Shown: positions 1 through 10,211 of the stretch, in pieces
How the letters are laid out: the number at the start of each line of letters is the position of its first letter
Numbering within the stretch: the stretch's first letter is position 1
Source: Herbaspirillum sp. SJZ107
Lineage (GTDB): Bacteria; Pseudomonadota; Gammaproteobacteria; Burkholderiales; Burkholderiaceae_D
Assembly: GCF_006715485.1 (NCBI RefSeq)
Contig: NZ_VFNH01000001.1
Coordinates: forward strand, 124,001-188,000
Direction of reading: 5' to 3'
DNA length: 64,000 nucleotides
Notes under the pieces: generated by a model
Database searches by the model: none
What the model was told of the DNA's origin: nothing
Seen by the model: only the letters and a program-made list of their open reading frames with translations
Position numbers and translations under genes: made by a program

Positions 1-15
1 GACCGGCGACCACAG

Positions 16-52
16 CAAAAAGGCCCCATGCTGTTCGCGATGGGGCCTTTGC
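16..52 (-). terminator. Intrinsic terminator after tRNA-His
   Basis: A ten-base stem (AAAGGCCCCA pairing with TGGGGCCTTT) is followed on the minus strand by a run of five T. It lies 18 bases past the CCA end of tRNA-His and is well placed to end that transcript. Confidence 0.8.
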
Positions 53-67
53 TTGATACCGAATTCT

Positions 68-143
68 TGGGGTGGCTGATGGGACTCGAACCCACGACAA
101 CAGGAATCACAATCCTGGACTCTACCAACTGAGCTACAGCCAC
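68..143 (-). tRNA. tRNA-His (GTG)
   Basis: Read on the minus strand, the segment folds as a cloverleaf. The acceptor stem GTGGCTG pairs with CAGCCAC, the T arm carries GGTTCGAGTCC, the anticodon is GTG, and CCA is encoded at the 3' end. An extra G just before the acceptor stem (position 144) pairs with the C discriminator, the G-1 feature specific to bacterial tRNA-His. A terminator follows immediately. Confidence 0.95.
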
Positions 144-248
144 CACTGTCTTACTTGCTGTCGCGTTGTTGTTGCTGCGACAGAACAAGATTATATAAGG
201 TACTTCGCATTCTGGCAAATCGAGTTTTGCCGAACAGTGCGGCGGTCC

Positions 249-1088
249 TCATGCCAGTTCGAACGCCACCTCGTCCACAGGCGGATCGATGCCGACCAGG
301 CTGTTGAAGGCGGCCGCCAGCGCGGTGGCGCTGGCGCTCGTGTAAGCGTGCAGGCTGGCGGGTTCGGCGCCATCGGCAGCGCGCAGCAACTGGCCCGCAT
401 CGAGCAGGCGCACCAGCTGGCGCGCCACGGCGTCGCCGGTATCGACCAGCACGATGCCGCGCGCGCCGCTGTCCGCGATCACGTCCTCGATCGACGCCCG
501 CACCAGCGGGTAGTGGGTGCAGCCCAGCACCAGCGTGTCGGCACCCTGTTCCAGCAGCGGCGTGATGTAGCGTTGCAGCAGCTGGGTGGTGGCCTGGGCG
601 TCGCCCGATTCGATCTGGTCGACCAGGCCGCGGCAGGCCTGCAGCAGGAACGCGGCGCCGGTGGCGGCGCTGATCTGGTCGCGCAGCTGCAGGAACTTGG
701 CGCCGGCCAGCGTGCGCTCGGTGGCCAGCACGCCGATCTTGCCGTTGCGGCTGGCGCCGGCGGCCGGCTTCAGGCCCGGTTCGACGCCGACGATGGGCAT
801 GTCGGGGAAGCTTTCGCGCAGCAGCTTGACGGCGGAGATGGTGGCGGTGTTGCAGGCCACGACCAGCGCCTTGGCGCCGCGGGCCACCAGGAAGCGGGCA
901 ACGGCCAGCGAGCGCGCCGCGACCACGTCCTCGGACTTGTCGCCGTAGGGGGCGAAGCCGGTGTCGGCGACGTAGAGCAGGTGTTCGTGCGGAAGCTGGG
1001 CGCGGATGTGGCGCAGGATCGAGAGGCCGCCGACGCCGGAGTCGAAGATGCCGATGGGGGCGTCGTTGGGGTGTGCTTGGGTAGTCAT
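249..1088 (-). CDS. murI: Glutamate racemase
   Basis: Makes D-glutamate from L-glutamate for peptidoglycan in the cytoplasm. The 279-residue product is full length for the family. It shows the N-terminal IFDSGVGG motif (Asp16, Ser17), the first catalytic cysteine in VACNTAT (Cys79) and the second in LGCTHYPL (Cys190). These two thiols are the acid-base pair of cofactor-independent racemases. It follows fumA on the same strand, but a 146-base gap holding a large inverted repeat separates them, so it may have its own promoter. Confidence 0.95.
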   Translation of the reverse strand: MTTQAHPNDAPIGIFDSGVGGLSILRHIRAQLPHEHLLYVADTGFAPYGDKSEDVVAARSLAVARFLVARGAKALVVACNTATISAVKLLRESFPDMPIVGVEPGLKPAAGASRNGKIGVLATERTLAGAKFLQLRDQISAATGAAFLLQACRGLVDQIESGDAQATTQLLQRYITPLLEQGADTLVLGCTHYPLVRASIEDVIADSGARGIVLVDTGDAVARQLVRLLDAGQLLRAADGAEPASLHAYTSASATALAAAFNSLVGIDPPVDEVAFELA

Positions 1089-1137
1089 GGACAGATGTTA
1101 ACCCAGCTGCAGAGCGTTGGGGAATGTGGAATACATT

Positions 1138-1213
1138 GGGCCCCTGCCTGCGCAGGACGACGGCTCGACGACACGTGGCCGCAGATACGTCGCCCCTGCG
1201 CACTCAGGGGCCC
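1138..1213. repeat. REPIN-like imperfect inverted repeat
   Basis: Outer arms GGGCCCCTG (1138-1146) and CAGGGGCCC (1205-1213), middle arms GCGCAGG (1150-1156) and CCTGCGC (1195-1201), and inner arms CGACG (1158-1162) and CGTCG (1188-1192) pair in order around a 25-base centre. Two inverted copies of a short palindromic unit look like a REPIN or REP doublet. It fills the gap between fumA and murI and could also act as a transcript-stabilising or attenuating structure. Copy number cannot be judged from this window. Confidence 0.55.
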
Positions 1214-1234
1214 AGGTTCAGCACAGCAGGCGAT

Positions 1235-2770
1235 TTACGCGGTCGTGACCGGAATACCCTTCAGCGACTCGATCTTGGCCGACCATTCCTTCGGCCCGGT
1301 CTGGTGCACCGAGGTACCGGTCGAATCGACTGCCACGGTCACCGGCATGTCCTGCACCTCGAACTCGTAGATCGCTTCCATGCCCAGGTCTTCGAAGCCC
1401 AGCACCTTGGCCGACTTGATCGCCTTGGAGACCAGGTAGGCCGAACCGCCGACCGCCATCAGGTAGGCCGACTTGTGGTTCTTGATCGACTCGATCGCGG
1501 TCGGGCCGCGTTCGGCCTTGCCGATCATCGCGATCAGGCCGGTCTTCTCGAGCATCATGTCGGTGAACTTGTCCATGCGGGTCGCGGTCGTCGGACCGGC
1601 CGGGCCGACCACTTCGTCGCCGACCGGATCGACCGGGCCGACGTAGTAGATCACGCGATTGGTGAAGTCCACCGGCAGCTGCTCGCCGCGCGCCAGCATG
1701 TCCTGGATGCGCTTGTGGGCGGCGTCGCGGCCGGTCAGCATCTTGCCGTTCAGGAGCAGGGTCTGGCCCGGCTGCCAGGATGCGACTTCTTCCTTGGTGA
1801 GCGTGTTCAGGTCGACGCGCTTCGACTTCTGGGTGTCCGGGGTCCACTGCACGTCCGGCCAGGTCGACAGCGACGGCGGGTCGATGTAGGCCGGGCCCGA
1901 GCCGTCCAGCACGAAGTGGGCGTGGCGGGTGGCGGCGCAGTTCGGGATCATCGCGACCGGCTTCGATGCGGCGTGGGTCGGGTACATGTTGATCTTCACG
2001 TCCAGCACGGTGGTCAGGCCGCCCAGGCCCTGGGCGCCGATGCCGAGCGCATTGATCTTGTCGCACAGTTCGATACGCAGTTCTTCCAGCTTGTTCTGCG
2101 GGCCGCGCTGCTTGAGTTCGTACATGTCGATGTCTTCCATCAGCGACTCTTTCGCCATCAGCATCGCCTTTTCGGCCGAGCCGCCGATACCGATGCCGAG
2201 CATGCCCGGCGGGCACCAGCCGGCGCCCATCAGCGGCACGGTCTTCAGCACCCAGTCGACCAGCGAGTCGGACGGGTTCAGCATCACGAACTTGGTCTTG
2301 TTCTCCGAACCGCCGCCTTTTGCAGCCACTTTCACGTCGATGGTGTCACCCGGGACCAGTTCCATGTGGACCACGGCCGGGGTGTTGTCCTTGGTGTTCT
2401 TGCGCTCGAAGTGCGGGTCGGCCACGATCGAGGCGCGCAGCTTGTTGTCCGGGAAGTTGTACGCGCGGCGCACGCCTTCGTTGACGGCGTCCGTGATCGA
2501 GCGCTCGCCGAAACCTTCGAAGCGCACGTTCATGCCGACCTTCAGGAACACGTTGACGATACCGGTGTCCTGGCAGATCGGACGCTTGCCTTCGGCGCAC
2601 ATCTTCGAGTTGGTCAGGATCTGCGCGATCGCATCCTTCGCGGCCGGGCTCTGCTCGGATTCGTACGCGCGCGCCAGGTGCTGGATGTAGTCGGCCGGGT
2701 GGTAGTAGCTGATGTACTGGAGTGCGGCCGCGACGGATTCGATCAGGTCGTCCTGTTTGATGACAGTCAT
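1235..2770 (-). CDS. fumA: Class I fumarate hydratase
   Basis: Interconverts fumarate and malate in the TCA cycle with a [4Fe-4S] cluster. The 511-residue single chain joins the alpha and beta class I domains in one polypeptide. Expected conserved stretches are present: ICQDTG with Cys66, GIGIGGSAEKAM near residue 195, IPNCAATRHAHF near residue 280, and a C-terminal half with GPTTATRMD and EAIYEFEV. It starts 16 bases after the UPF0114 gene and is probably co-transcribed with it. Confidence 0.94.
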   Translation of the reverse strand: MTVIKQDDLIESVAAALQYISYYHPADYIQHLARAYESEQSPAAKDAIAQILTNSKMCAEGKRPICQDTGIVNVFLKVGMNVRFEGFGERSITDAVNEGVRRAYNFPDNKLRASIVADPHFERKNTKDNTPAVVHMELVPGDTIDVKVAAKGGGSENKTKFVMLNPSDSLVDWVLKTVPLMGAGWCPPGMLGIGIGGSAEKAMLMAKESLMEDIDMYELKQRGPQNKLEELRIELCDKINALGIGAQGLGGLTTVLDVKINMYPTHAASKPVAMIPNCAATRHAHFVLDGSGPAYIDPPSLSTWPDVQWTPDTQKSKRVDLNTLTKEEVASWQPGQTLLLNGKMLTGRDAAHKRIQDMLARGEQLPVDFTNRVIYYVGPVDPVGDEVVGPAGPTTATRMDKFTDMMLEKTGLIAMIGKAERGPTAIESIKNHKSAYLMAVGGSAYLVSKAIKSAKVLGFEDLGMEAIYEFEVQDMPVTVAVDSTGTSVHQTGPKEWSAKIESLKGIPVTTA

Positions 2771-2786
2771 TTCGTTCTCGTTCAGG

Positions 2787-3395
2787 TTAATGTTTGGAGT
2801 TGCTCTGGGTGTTCATCATGATGCGGTCGGTGTAGGCGATCGCCATCGCCGACAGCAGGAACGCGATGTGGATGCAGGTCTGGGCGACCAGCACCTTGAC
2901 CTCGTAGGCATTCGCGTTGATGAAGGTCTTCAGCAGGTGAATCGAGGAGATGCCGATGATGGCCATGGCCAGCTTGGTCTTCAGCACCGATGCGTTCACG
3001 TGCGACAGCCACTCGGGCTGGTCCGGGTGGTCTTCGAGGTGCATGCGCGACACGAAGGTTTCGTAGCCGCCCACGATCACCATGATCAGGAGGTTGGAGA
3101 TCATCACCACGTCGATCAGGCCGAGCACGACCAGCATGATGGTGGTTTCGTTGAGCTTGGTCGGCGGCGGCGCGTTGGGCACGGCCACGGCCTGGATGAT
3201 GTGCTGCAGGGCGTCCTCGTTGCCCATGGCGGCCAGCACCAGGTCCTTGAGTTCGACCCAGAAATGGAATACGTAGACGCACTGGGCAAGGATCAGGCCG
3301 AGATACAGGGGCAATTGCAGCCAGCGGCTGGCGAACATGAAATTGGCGAGGGCGCTGCGTTTTTTTGCTGCGGAAGGGGATTGCGATTCGAGCAT
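2787..3395 (-). CDS. UPF0114 / TIGR00645 inner-membrane protein
   Basis: About 202 residues with four hydrophobic segments (roughly residues 20-45, 80-105, 130-150 and 160-180), matching the YqhA-like UPF0114 family of unknown function. The start at MLESQSPSAAKK is chosen because the 50 residues upstream in frame are Cys/Pro/His-rich and do not belong to the family. It leads a leftward pair with fumA and is divergent from acs across about 230 bases. Confidence 0.85.
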   Translation of the reverse strand: MLESQSPSAAKKRSALANFMFASRWLQLPLYLGLILAQCVYVFHFWVELKDLVLAAMGNEDALQHIIQAVAVPNAPPPTKLNETTIMLVVLGLIDVVMISNLLIMVIVGGYETFVSRMHLEDHPDQPEWLSHVNASVLKTKLAMAIIGISSIHLLKTFINANAYEVKVLVAQTCIHIAFLLSAMAIAYTDRIMMNTQSNSKH

Positions 3396-3622
3396 CTGAT
3401 CTGTAATGGGAGCCGGTTGGTGGAGCTTGTGACGCGGGCATCGGTCAAGACAGCTGAACATTCTACACCCGTACGCGATTGCTGGCTTGTCTTCCGCGAT
3501 GCACAAAGGTTGGTAGAATCGTACGAGGGATGCCAGCGGGTGCACCGCACTGGTGCGCTGTAAGCGCTCAGTAAGCGAGTCCGCCTAAGGTATTGTGCAA
3601 AACTACTACTATGGAGACTAGT

Positions 3623-5620
<1,998 letters not shown>

Positions 5621-5670
5621 TGGCAGGGTGGACGGCTCTGCCGTCCACGCGTTCATCCAACGCTATCTCT

Positions 5671-5703
5671 ACGCCGCACCACGACAACGGTGCGGCGTTT
5701 TTC
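5671..5703 (+). terminator. Intrinsic terminator of acs
   Basis: Ten-base stem ACGCCGCACC / GGTGCGGCGT with an eight-base loop, followed by five T. It abuts the stop codon of the convergent KTSC gene, so it may serve both strands. A second inverted repeat (GTGGACGG...CCGTCCAC, about 5628-5647) lies just before it. Confidence 0.88.
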
Positions 5704-6028
5704 ATTCCTCGCCCGGCTGCTTGAACAGGGCATCCAGCGGATTCGCCTTCTTCACCTCCGGTTCGGCACCGCCACCGAACAAGGCATCCAGCTCGGCACG
5801 CTTGCTCGCCACCTCGGCCCGCCCTCGCTTGCCGGCGAATTCCTCTTCGATGTTATCGCGGTAAAAACTCCAGGCCGCCCCGGACGTCGACAACCGCCGC
5901 CACACCTCGCTGCCGACGCCACTGTGATCGATGGCAGTGCCGTCGTCGAACTCGACCCGCAGGATGCGCTCGCGCGTGTCGTAGCCGATGGCACGCAGCT
6001 TGCCGGCGTTGATTTTTTTCATTTCCAT
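5702..6028 (-). CDS. KTSC domain-containing protein
   Basis: A 108-residue protein. Residues 1-60 match the KTSC domain: I-x-A-I-G-Y-D at 13-17, then L-R-V-E-F-D-D-G, and W-S-F-Y-R-D-N-I-E-E-E-F around residues 53-64. The domain is linked in the literature to nucleic-acid contexts, but its role is unclear. The C-terminal third is a Lys/Glu/Ala-rich tail. AAGGAG lies just upstream of ATG. It is the last chromosomal gene before tRNA-Ser. Confidence 0.8.
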   Translation of the reverse strand: MEMKKINAGKLRAIGYDTRERILRVEFDDGTAIDHSGVGSEVWRRLSTSGAAWSFYRDNIEEEFAGKRGRAEVASKRAELDALFGGGAEPEVKKANPLDALFKQPGEE

Positions 6029-6108
6029 TGTTGGCTCCTTGCGCGACGGGTTGGATGAGGGCGGATCAGATGACCCGTTACCTTAGCACGCTGCTTGCCA
6101 AGATGCTC

Positions 6109-6136
6109 TTGTGCAGCCGAGAAAGCTTGTTATAAT
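6109..6136 (+). promoter_or_regulatory. Promoter of tRNA-Ser
   Basis: TTGTGC (6109-6114), a 16-base spacer and a perfect TATAAT (6131-6136). Transcription would start about 26 bases before the mature tRNA. Confidence 0.65.
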
Positions 6137-6168
6137 AGGCGGCTTCGCAGTGATGCGAAAACCCATCA

Positions 6169-6259
6169 GGAGAGATGGATGAGTGGTTTAAGTCGCACGC
6201 CTGGAAAGCGTGTATAGGTTCATAGCCTATCGGGGGTTCGAATCCCCCTCTCTCCGCCA
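6169..6259 (+). tRNA. tRNA-Ser (GGA), prophage integration target
   Basis: A 91-base class II tRNA. The acceptor stem GGAGAGA pairs with TCTCTCC, there is a long variable arm (TATAGGTTCATAGCCTAT region), the T arm reads GGTTCGAATCC, the anticodon is GGA and CCA is encoded. The integrase lies directly beyond the 3' end and is transcribed towards it, as usual for elements that integrate into tRNA genes. The gene is complete, so the prophage end restores it. Confidence 0.95.
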
Positions 6260-6260
6260 A
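6230..6260. other. Predicted attL within the tRNA-Ser 3' end
   Basis: Inferred from the integrase next to the tRNA 3' half. The exact core cannot be set because the second copy (attR) was not found anywhere to the right in this window, so the prophage must end beyond position 64000. Confidence 0.45.
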
Positions 6261-6270
6261 GAATGAAAAC

Positions 6271-6295
6271 AAGGCCGCTTTTTAGCGGCCTTTGT
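6271..6295. terminator. Bidirectional terminator between tRNA-Ser and integrase
   Basis: Stem AAGGCCGCT / AGCGGCCTT with a four-T loop, followed by TTTG on the plus strand and preceded by an A-rich stretch. It lies between the convergent tRNA-Ser and integrase genes. Confidence 0.7.
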
Positions 6296-6329
6296 ATTAT
6301 TCAGCGGCAGTGTACTATTCAAATGACCA

Positions 6330-7385
6330 TCAGCGCAGTGGTTTGACCACCTCCGGCCGACGCCGGTAGACCCGCTCCGTGATCTTGCCGTCCGCATGCG
6401 CGAGCAGCTGGCGCGCGTGCTCAAGCGTCTCGGCATCACTGGCGCACTTGGCCCGCAAGTCGTGTTCTGTGAAGTGCTCCTCGACCTTCGTCTCATCCAT
6501 CACTCGGGCGATGAAGTTGCGCCAAAGCGATTCCCACCCGCCGGCGCGGCCAGTTTTCTCATCGATATAGCCCTCGCCATCCCGGTTGCAGAACAGGAAG
6601 GGTGACAGCTTCATTGGTCGCGCGCTCTTCGCCAGCGAGACCGCGGTGCGCAGTTCGTCGGACCATTCGATAATCATCCGCTTGCCGGTCGAGTCGCGGG
6701 TCTTATGGGGCTCGACGTGCATCCCGTCGTCCTTCAAGTCGGACATCGTCAGGCGCAGCATGTCGCCGCGACGTAGGCCGGTCAGCAGCTTGATCCTGAT
6801 ATAGGCCTGGGCCGCCAGCACGCTGCCAGCCTTGCGCCGCGGCGCCAGCGACAGGCACTCAACCACTTCCCAATCCTCAACATAGCGCGTGCGCGACTTT
6901 TCGCCCTCGAAGCGCGTCTCACCCTTGAACGGGTGCCGATCGATAAACCCCCATTCGACAGCCTTGGTCAGGGCGTGCGACAGCACTTCAACCTCGCGCT
7001 TCGCGCCGGTTTTCCCTGTGGCCTTATCGACGTACCGGTACACATGCATTGGCTTGATATCGGCCAGGCCCATCGCGCCGAACGCGATCCGGATTTTCTT
7101 TATTGCGCTTTGGTTCTGCGCCTGCGTAGTGACGGCCTTCTTTGGGATCACCTCAAGCGCGTATCGATCGAGCAGCTGGGCGACAGTCTTCGCATCCTGC
7201 ACATAGCGGAGGCGCTCGGCCCACGCTGTGTAGGCGTCGGCAAGCGTAGCTCCGAGCCGGAACAGCTTCTTGCCGTCCCAGGCGGACTCCTGGCCAGGCG
7301 GCACCTGGTAGTAATAGGCGCCGTGTGTATGCCTCCAGCGCAGCGGCAGCCCCTTGTTTTCTGGCTTACGCTCGCGCGGCATCAA
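6330..7385 (-). CDS. Phage tyrosine integrase
   Basis: Catalyses site-specific recombination between attP and the tRNA-Ser site. The 351 residues divide into an arm-type/core-binding N-terminal part (to about 165) and a catalytic domain. Visible catalytic residues are Arg205/206 in TGLRRGDMLRL, Lys228, His308-x-x-Arg311 in EHDLR, His330 in LLAHAD and the nucleophile Tyr340 in ERVYRR. It overlaps the DUF4224 gene by 20 bases and is the last gene of the leftward early operon, the position of lambda int. Confidence 0.93.
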   Translation of the reverse strand: MMPRERKPENKGLPLRWRHTHGAYYYQVPPGQESAWDGKKLFRLGATLADAYTAWAERLRYVQDAKTVAQLLDRYALEVIPKKAVTTQAQNQSAIKKIRIAFGAMGLADIKPMHVYRYVDKATGKTGAKREVEVLSHALTKAVEWGFIDRHPFKGETRFEGEKSRTRYVEDWEVVECLSLAPRRKAGSVLAAQAYIRIKLLTGLRRGDMLRLTMSDLKDDGMHVEPHKTRDSTGKRMIIEWSDELRTAVSLAKSARPMKLSPFLFCNRDGEGYIDEKTGRAGGWESLWRNFIARVMDETKVEEHFTEHDLRAKCASDAETLEHARQLLAHADGKITERVYRRRPEVVKPLR

Positions 7386-7605
7386 GCGCTCCCCAGTTAG
7401 GCTCTTTCGACTTGATCTTGCGAGTAGCGGCCGGGGCTACTCCGAAGACTTTCTCAACGTGCGCGCGCATCACCGCCAGGGTCCCGTCAGGGCGCTGTCG
7501 GTGCTCGATCCCCATCCCACGCAGCACCTTCACTTGGGCGGCCCGCTGCACGCGCTTCGTCATGCTGCGCAGTTCTTCGTCGTCTAGAAACATCCCGTCC
7601 ATCAT
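7366..7605 (-). CDS. DUF4224 protein, excisionase-position gene
   Basis: 79 residues opening with MFLDDEEL followed by a basic helix and GMGIEHRQRPDGTLAV, the DUF4224 pattern. The family is commonly found just upstream of phage integrases, and here the stop overlaps the integrase start. An excisionase or integrase-accessory role is inferred from this context only. AGGAGG lies five bases before ATG. Confidence 0.75.
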   Translation of the reverse strand: MMDGMFLDDEELRSMTKRVQRAAQVKVLRGMGIEHRQRPDGTLAVMRAHVEKVFGVAPAATRKIKSKEPNWGALDAARA

Positions 7606-7677
7606 CTTTCCCTCCTACCCCTGCCGGCGTCTCCGGCACCCACATCAGCCACCATATCCATAGAGCTATAGCGCCGC

Positions 7678-8250
7678 TCAAGCTGAAGCATCCTGATCAT
7701 TCTCCGCCTGCTTGCCAGGATCAGGAGCGGCAACGAGTACCTTGTCGATGTCCGCGCACAGGCTGACGGCCGGTACAATGTCCTTCCACGTTTCCAGTAC
7801 CGCACGCGATTCCCGTAGCAGTCGCACCGCATCGCCAGCGCGGCTACCTGCCAAGGCGTCGATGTGGGCGATGATGGCGGCCCGGCTGGCTTTCTGCGCC
7901 TCGTCGCCATTGGTCCAGTTGTGGCCGAAATCTGCCAGCAGCCCGGAGAACTCCGGCGTATCGATGCTCCCTACCTGTGCTTTTGGCTGGGTGGGAGCGG
8001 CGCGGCGAGCGGCTTGTTCGTTCCACGCCCTGATGGCCGCAGCTGCGCCGGGAATTTCTTCGCCGTCGTCATCCTGCACACCAACCGGGCCGCGCGCCAA
8101 GCAGGCGCAGTGCTCATCAATCCTACTGTCGCACTGCACATAAGCAGCCGAATAATCCAGGCGCTCGACGTACGTATCGGTGCCGCCGCAAAACGGGCAA
8201 GGCAACAGGGCTGCATCTTCGCCCACAGGGCTGGTCTGGTGGTTAGTCAC
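7678..8250 (-). CDS. Lar-like restriction alleviation protein
   Basis: 190 residues from a GTG start. The N-terminus carries LLPCPFCGG (residues 15-23), then a second Cys region and AIRAWNEQA, the hallmark of the Lar family, whose Rac-prophage member modulates type I restriction. The C-terminal 90 residues form an extra helical region (RAAIIAHIDAL, REsRAVLETWKDIV) not in minimal Lar proteins. GTG is chosen because AAGGAG lies seven bases upstream and the upstream frame is non-phage-like Arg/Cys-rich sequence. It overlaps the preceding gene. Confidence 0.72.
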   Translation of the reverse strand: MTNHQTSPVGEDAALLPCPFCGGTDTYVERLDYSAAYVQCDSRIDEHCACLARGPVGVQDDDGEEIPGAAAAIRAWNEQAARRAAPTQPKAQVGSIDTPEFSGLLADFGHNWTNGDEAQKASRAAIIAHIDALAGSRAGDAVRLLRESRAVLETWKDIVPAVSLCADIDKVLVAAPDPGKQAENDQDASA

Positions 8251-8461
8251 TGTCTTGCTCCTTGATGGTTTTGCGAATGCGGCCAGCCAACCGGCGCAGT
8301 TCGTCCATGAACACGGTTTCCATTGCGAGCGGCAGGCCGGCATCAATCGTCCAATCCGGCGAATCCTGAGTATCCAGCAGTGCAGCCGCGTACCGCCGCG
8401 CCTCTTGCCGCGCTTCCGTCTTCGTCCACCGCTTTCCGCCGCCGGTCTGGTGGTCAGGCAT
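8243..8461 (-). CDS. Small phage protein, unknown function
   Basis: 72 residues starting MPDHQTGGGKRW with GGAG upstream; it overlaps the genes on both sides by 8 bases, a sign of translational coupling. The C-terminus is basic and helical (ELRRLAGRIRKTIKEQ). No family recognised. Confidence 0.6.
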   Translation of the reverse strand: MPDHQTGGGKRWTKTEARQEARRYAAALLDTQDSPDWTIDAGLPLAMETVFMDELRRLAGRIRKTIKEQDSD

Positions 8462-8771
8462 GGGGTGGCTCCTTTGGTTGCGTGGCGGCCATGATCGCCT
8501 CGTATGTCTCGCTGCCTTGTGACTCCCAGCATTGAGTAGCAGGGAACGCACCGCGTGCTCCTTCGGTCGCCTCGACGTACCAAGTCACGTAGCCATCCGG
8601 CGGCGGGATGCAGCGCAGCCAAATATGCTTTGGCATGCCCAGCGGCCATTCGTAGCCATCCGCACGCACCTGGCGCATGAACGCCTCGGGGTCATGATGT
8701 CCGCGTGACATCAGGGTGTAGATGTCTTCGCCGACATTCTCGATTTGCAGTGGATAGATTCGTTTGCTCAT
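8454..8771 (-). CDS. Phage protein, unknown function
   Basis: 105 residues, rich in Trp/Tyr/Pro (YEWPLGMPKHIWLR, GYVTWYVEA). A very strong Shine-Dalgarno (AAGGAGGTG) lies five bases before ATG, and the start overlaps the previous stop as ATGA. No family recognised. It probably belongs to the early-left operon. Confidence 0.65.
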   Translation of the reverse strand: MSKRIYPLQIENVGEDIYTLMSRGHHDPEAFMRQVRADGYEWPLGMPKHIWLRCIPPPDGYVTWYVEATEGARGAFPATQCWESQGSETYEAIMAATQPKEPPHA

Positions 8772-9865
8772 GCTGCACCTCCTTTCGCATCCTGTTGAGC
8801 GGCGGCCATGGCTGCACGATAGATCGCTGCGTAGCGCTGCGCCTCACTGACGCCGAGACCGGTATAGTCCGCAGCCATATCAACCATTTTCATGGCATGA
8901 ATCATTTCGTCGGTCACGACTTGCGCATCCTTCTCGCCATCCCGGCCAGGGTGAGCGGCGCGGACCGACAGCAAAACATCCGCGATCTGGTCTGGCGACA
9001 GCCGGTCATCACCGAGGCAGCGCGAATACGCGGCAAACATGATCTTTCGCGCCCACGCATCGCGTGGGATAGCGTTTTTGGTAGGCACTCTGCAGTCTTT
9101 GAAGTCCGGCCAGTTGGCTTGCAGGTAACTAATATCTTCGACGTTCCACGCTGTCAGGAACGATATAGCTGCATCGTCGTTTTCGTGCTCTGCCAATTCC
9201 AGTGCAAATTGGATGGCATCGATTGGCGCACGCTCGTCCTGTACGGTAACGCCAAATAGCCGTTCGTATGGTTTCGTGTCCATGTAGCTCGCCTGATCGC
9301 TTCCTGCACCTGCTGCGGTGGCCGACAAAGCCTCGCCGTTGCCGTTGAAGTCCAGCCATGCCCGGATGTGCTTGCGGTATTCGTCCTGGCGCAGGTGGTC
9401 GTTAAGCGACGAAGACAGCCACAGCGACAGGCGGTCAGCGATATCGTGGTTGGTGCGCGCATGATCGGTCTTTGCAGCGGCACCGGCCAACAGTTCTGCT
9501 TTGTATCTGTTGACAATGTGCTTGTGAATGTCGAGTGGAGCGTCGTAAGCCGCCTGCAGCGTGCTCGGGGCAGCGGCATCATGGACAGGACGGGCGTAGA
9601 GTTCGCGGATGCTATAGCCCTCGTCTTTGTAAAACGGCACTTCCGATGGGTGGATTTCAAACCACTTCGACGATTCGCGCTCATCACCCTTTTCCAGAGC
9701 TTGAACCATGGCGGGCGCTCCGCTGGTAAGGGAGCGGCGGGCGAGAAAGCGGTCGCACGATTCCTTGTGATTGAAGACGATACGCACGGTGAAATCGCCC
9801 GTACGCTCGATTTCCAGTGCGTCCAGTTGTGCCAGATCGATGCTGGCGGTAGTCGGTTGGTTCAT
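8768..9865 (-). CDS. Large early-left phage protein, unknown function
   Basis: 365 residues from MNQPTTASIDL; GGAG lies seven bases upstream. A modular early protein with an acidic N-terminal half and a C-terminal helical segment (GVSEAQRYAAIYRAAMAAAQQ) of the kind seen in phage hypothetical proteins. No catalytic motif is visible. In-frame upstream sequence is Arg-rich and overlaps the gene before it, so it is excluded from the start. Confidence 0.65.
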   Translation of the reverse strand: MNQPTTASIDLAQLDALEIERTGDFTVRIVFNHKESCDRFLARRSLTSGAPAMVQALEKGDERESSKWFEIHPSEVPFYKDEGYSIRELYARPVHDAAAPSTLQAAYDAPLDIHKHIVNRYKAELLAGAAAKTDHARTNHDIADRLSLWLSSSLNDHLRQDEYRKHIRAWLDFNGNGEALSATAAGAGSDQASYMDTKPYERLFGVTVQDERAPIDAIQFALELAEHENDDAAISFLTAWNVEDISYLQANWPDFKDCRVPTKNAIPRDAWARKIMFAAYSRCLGDDRLSPDQIADVLLSVRAAHPGRDGEKDAQVVTDEMIHAMKMVDMAADYTGLGVSEAQRYAAIYRAAMAAAQQDAKGGAA

Positions 9866-10211
9866 TCGTCGTCTCCAGCATTGTTGTCGAGTGGACAGTG
9901 CGCCCGGAAGTGGCCGGCTCTCTGTCATGGAACTGCGGGCAATCCGGGTGATGGCATTCGCCGTCCCGTCCAGCGGCACAGCGCGTCAGGAGCTTCTCAG
10001 CGACAGCCCGCCAGCAGATTTGCACGGCGTAGGGGGACGGGCGGCGCTCGGCCTTGCCAGCCTTCTCCAGCGCCTTGAGGCGACGCAGCACGAACGCCGT
10101 GTCGCAGCCGCTGTGCTTCTTCATCGATAGGCGAGCAGCGACCACGTAGGTCATGCACTGGCCGCCTTCGCGAAGTGCTGCCAGGATCTGATCGTCTGTC
10201 GGCTTACTCAT
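9684..10211 (-). CDS. Winged-helix-like phage protein with a long out-of-frame tail
   Basis: The first 110 residues look like a small DNA-binding protein (DDQILAALREGG, AFVLRRLKALEKAGKAERR) followed by CAAGRDGECHHPDCPQFHDRE, a possible metal site. The remaining 60 residues overlap the N-terminus of the next gene for 182 bases in another frame and have low-complexity Arg/Ser composition. The original gene probably ended before 9865, and a small indel or loss of stop may have extended it. Start at MSKPTDD overlaps the preceding stop. Confidence 0.55.
   Translation of the reverse strand: MSKPTDDQILAALREGGQCMTYVVAARLSMKKHSGCDTAFVLRRLKALEKAGKAERRPSPYAVQICWRAVAEKLLTRCAAGRDGECHHPDCPQFHDREPATSGRTVHSTTMLETTNEPTDYRQHRSGTTGRTGNRAYGRFHRAYRLQSQGIVRPLSRPPLPYQRSARHGSSSGKG

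Noticed and set aside
72..1370. Long plus-strand frame over tRNA-His and murI
   Set aside because: Runs through a tRNA and opposite a well-conserved racemase; composition is that of a GC-driven shadow.
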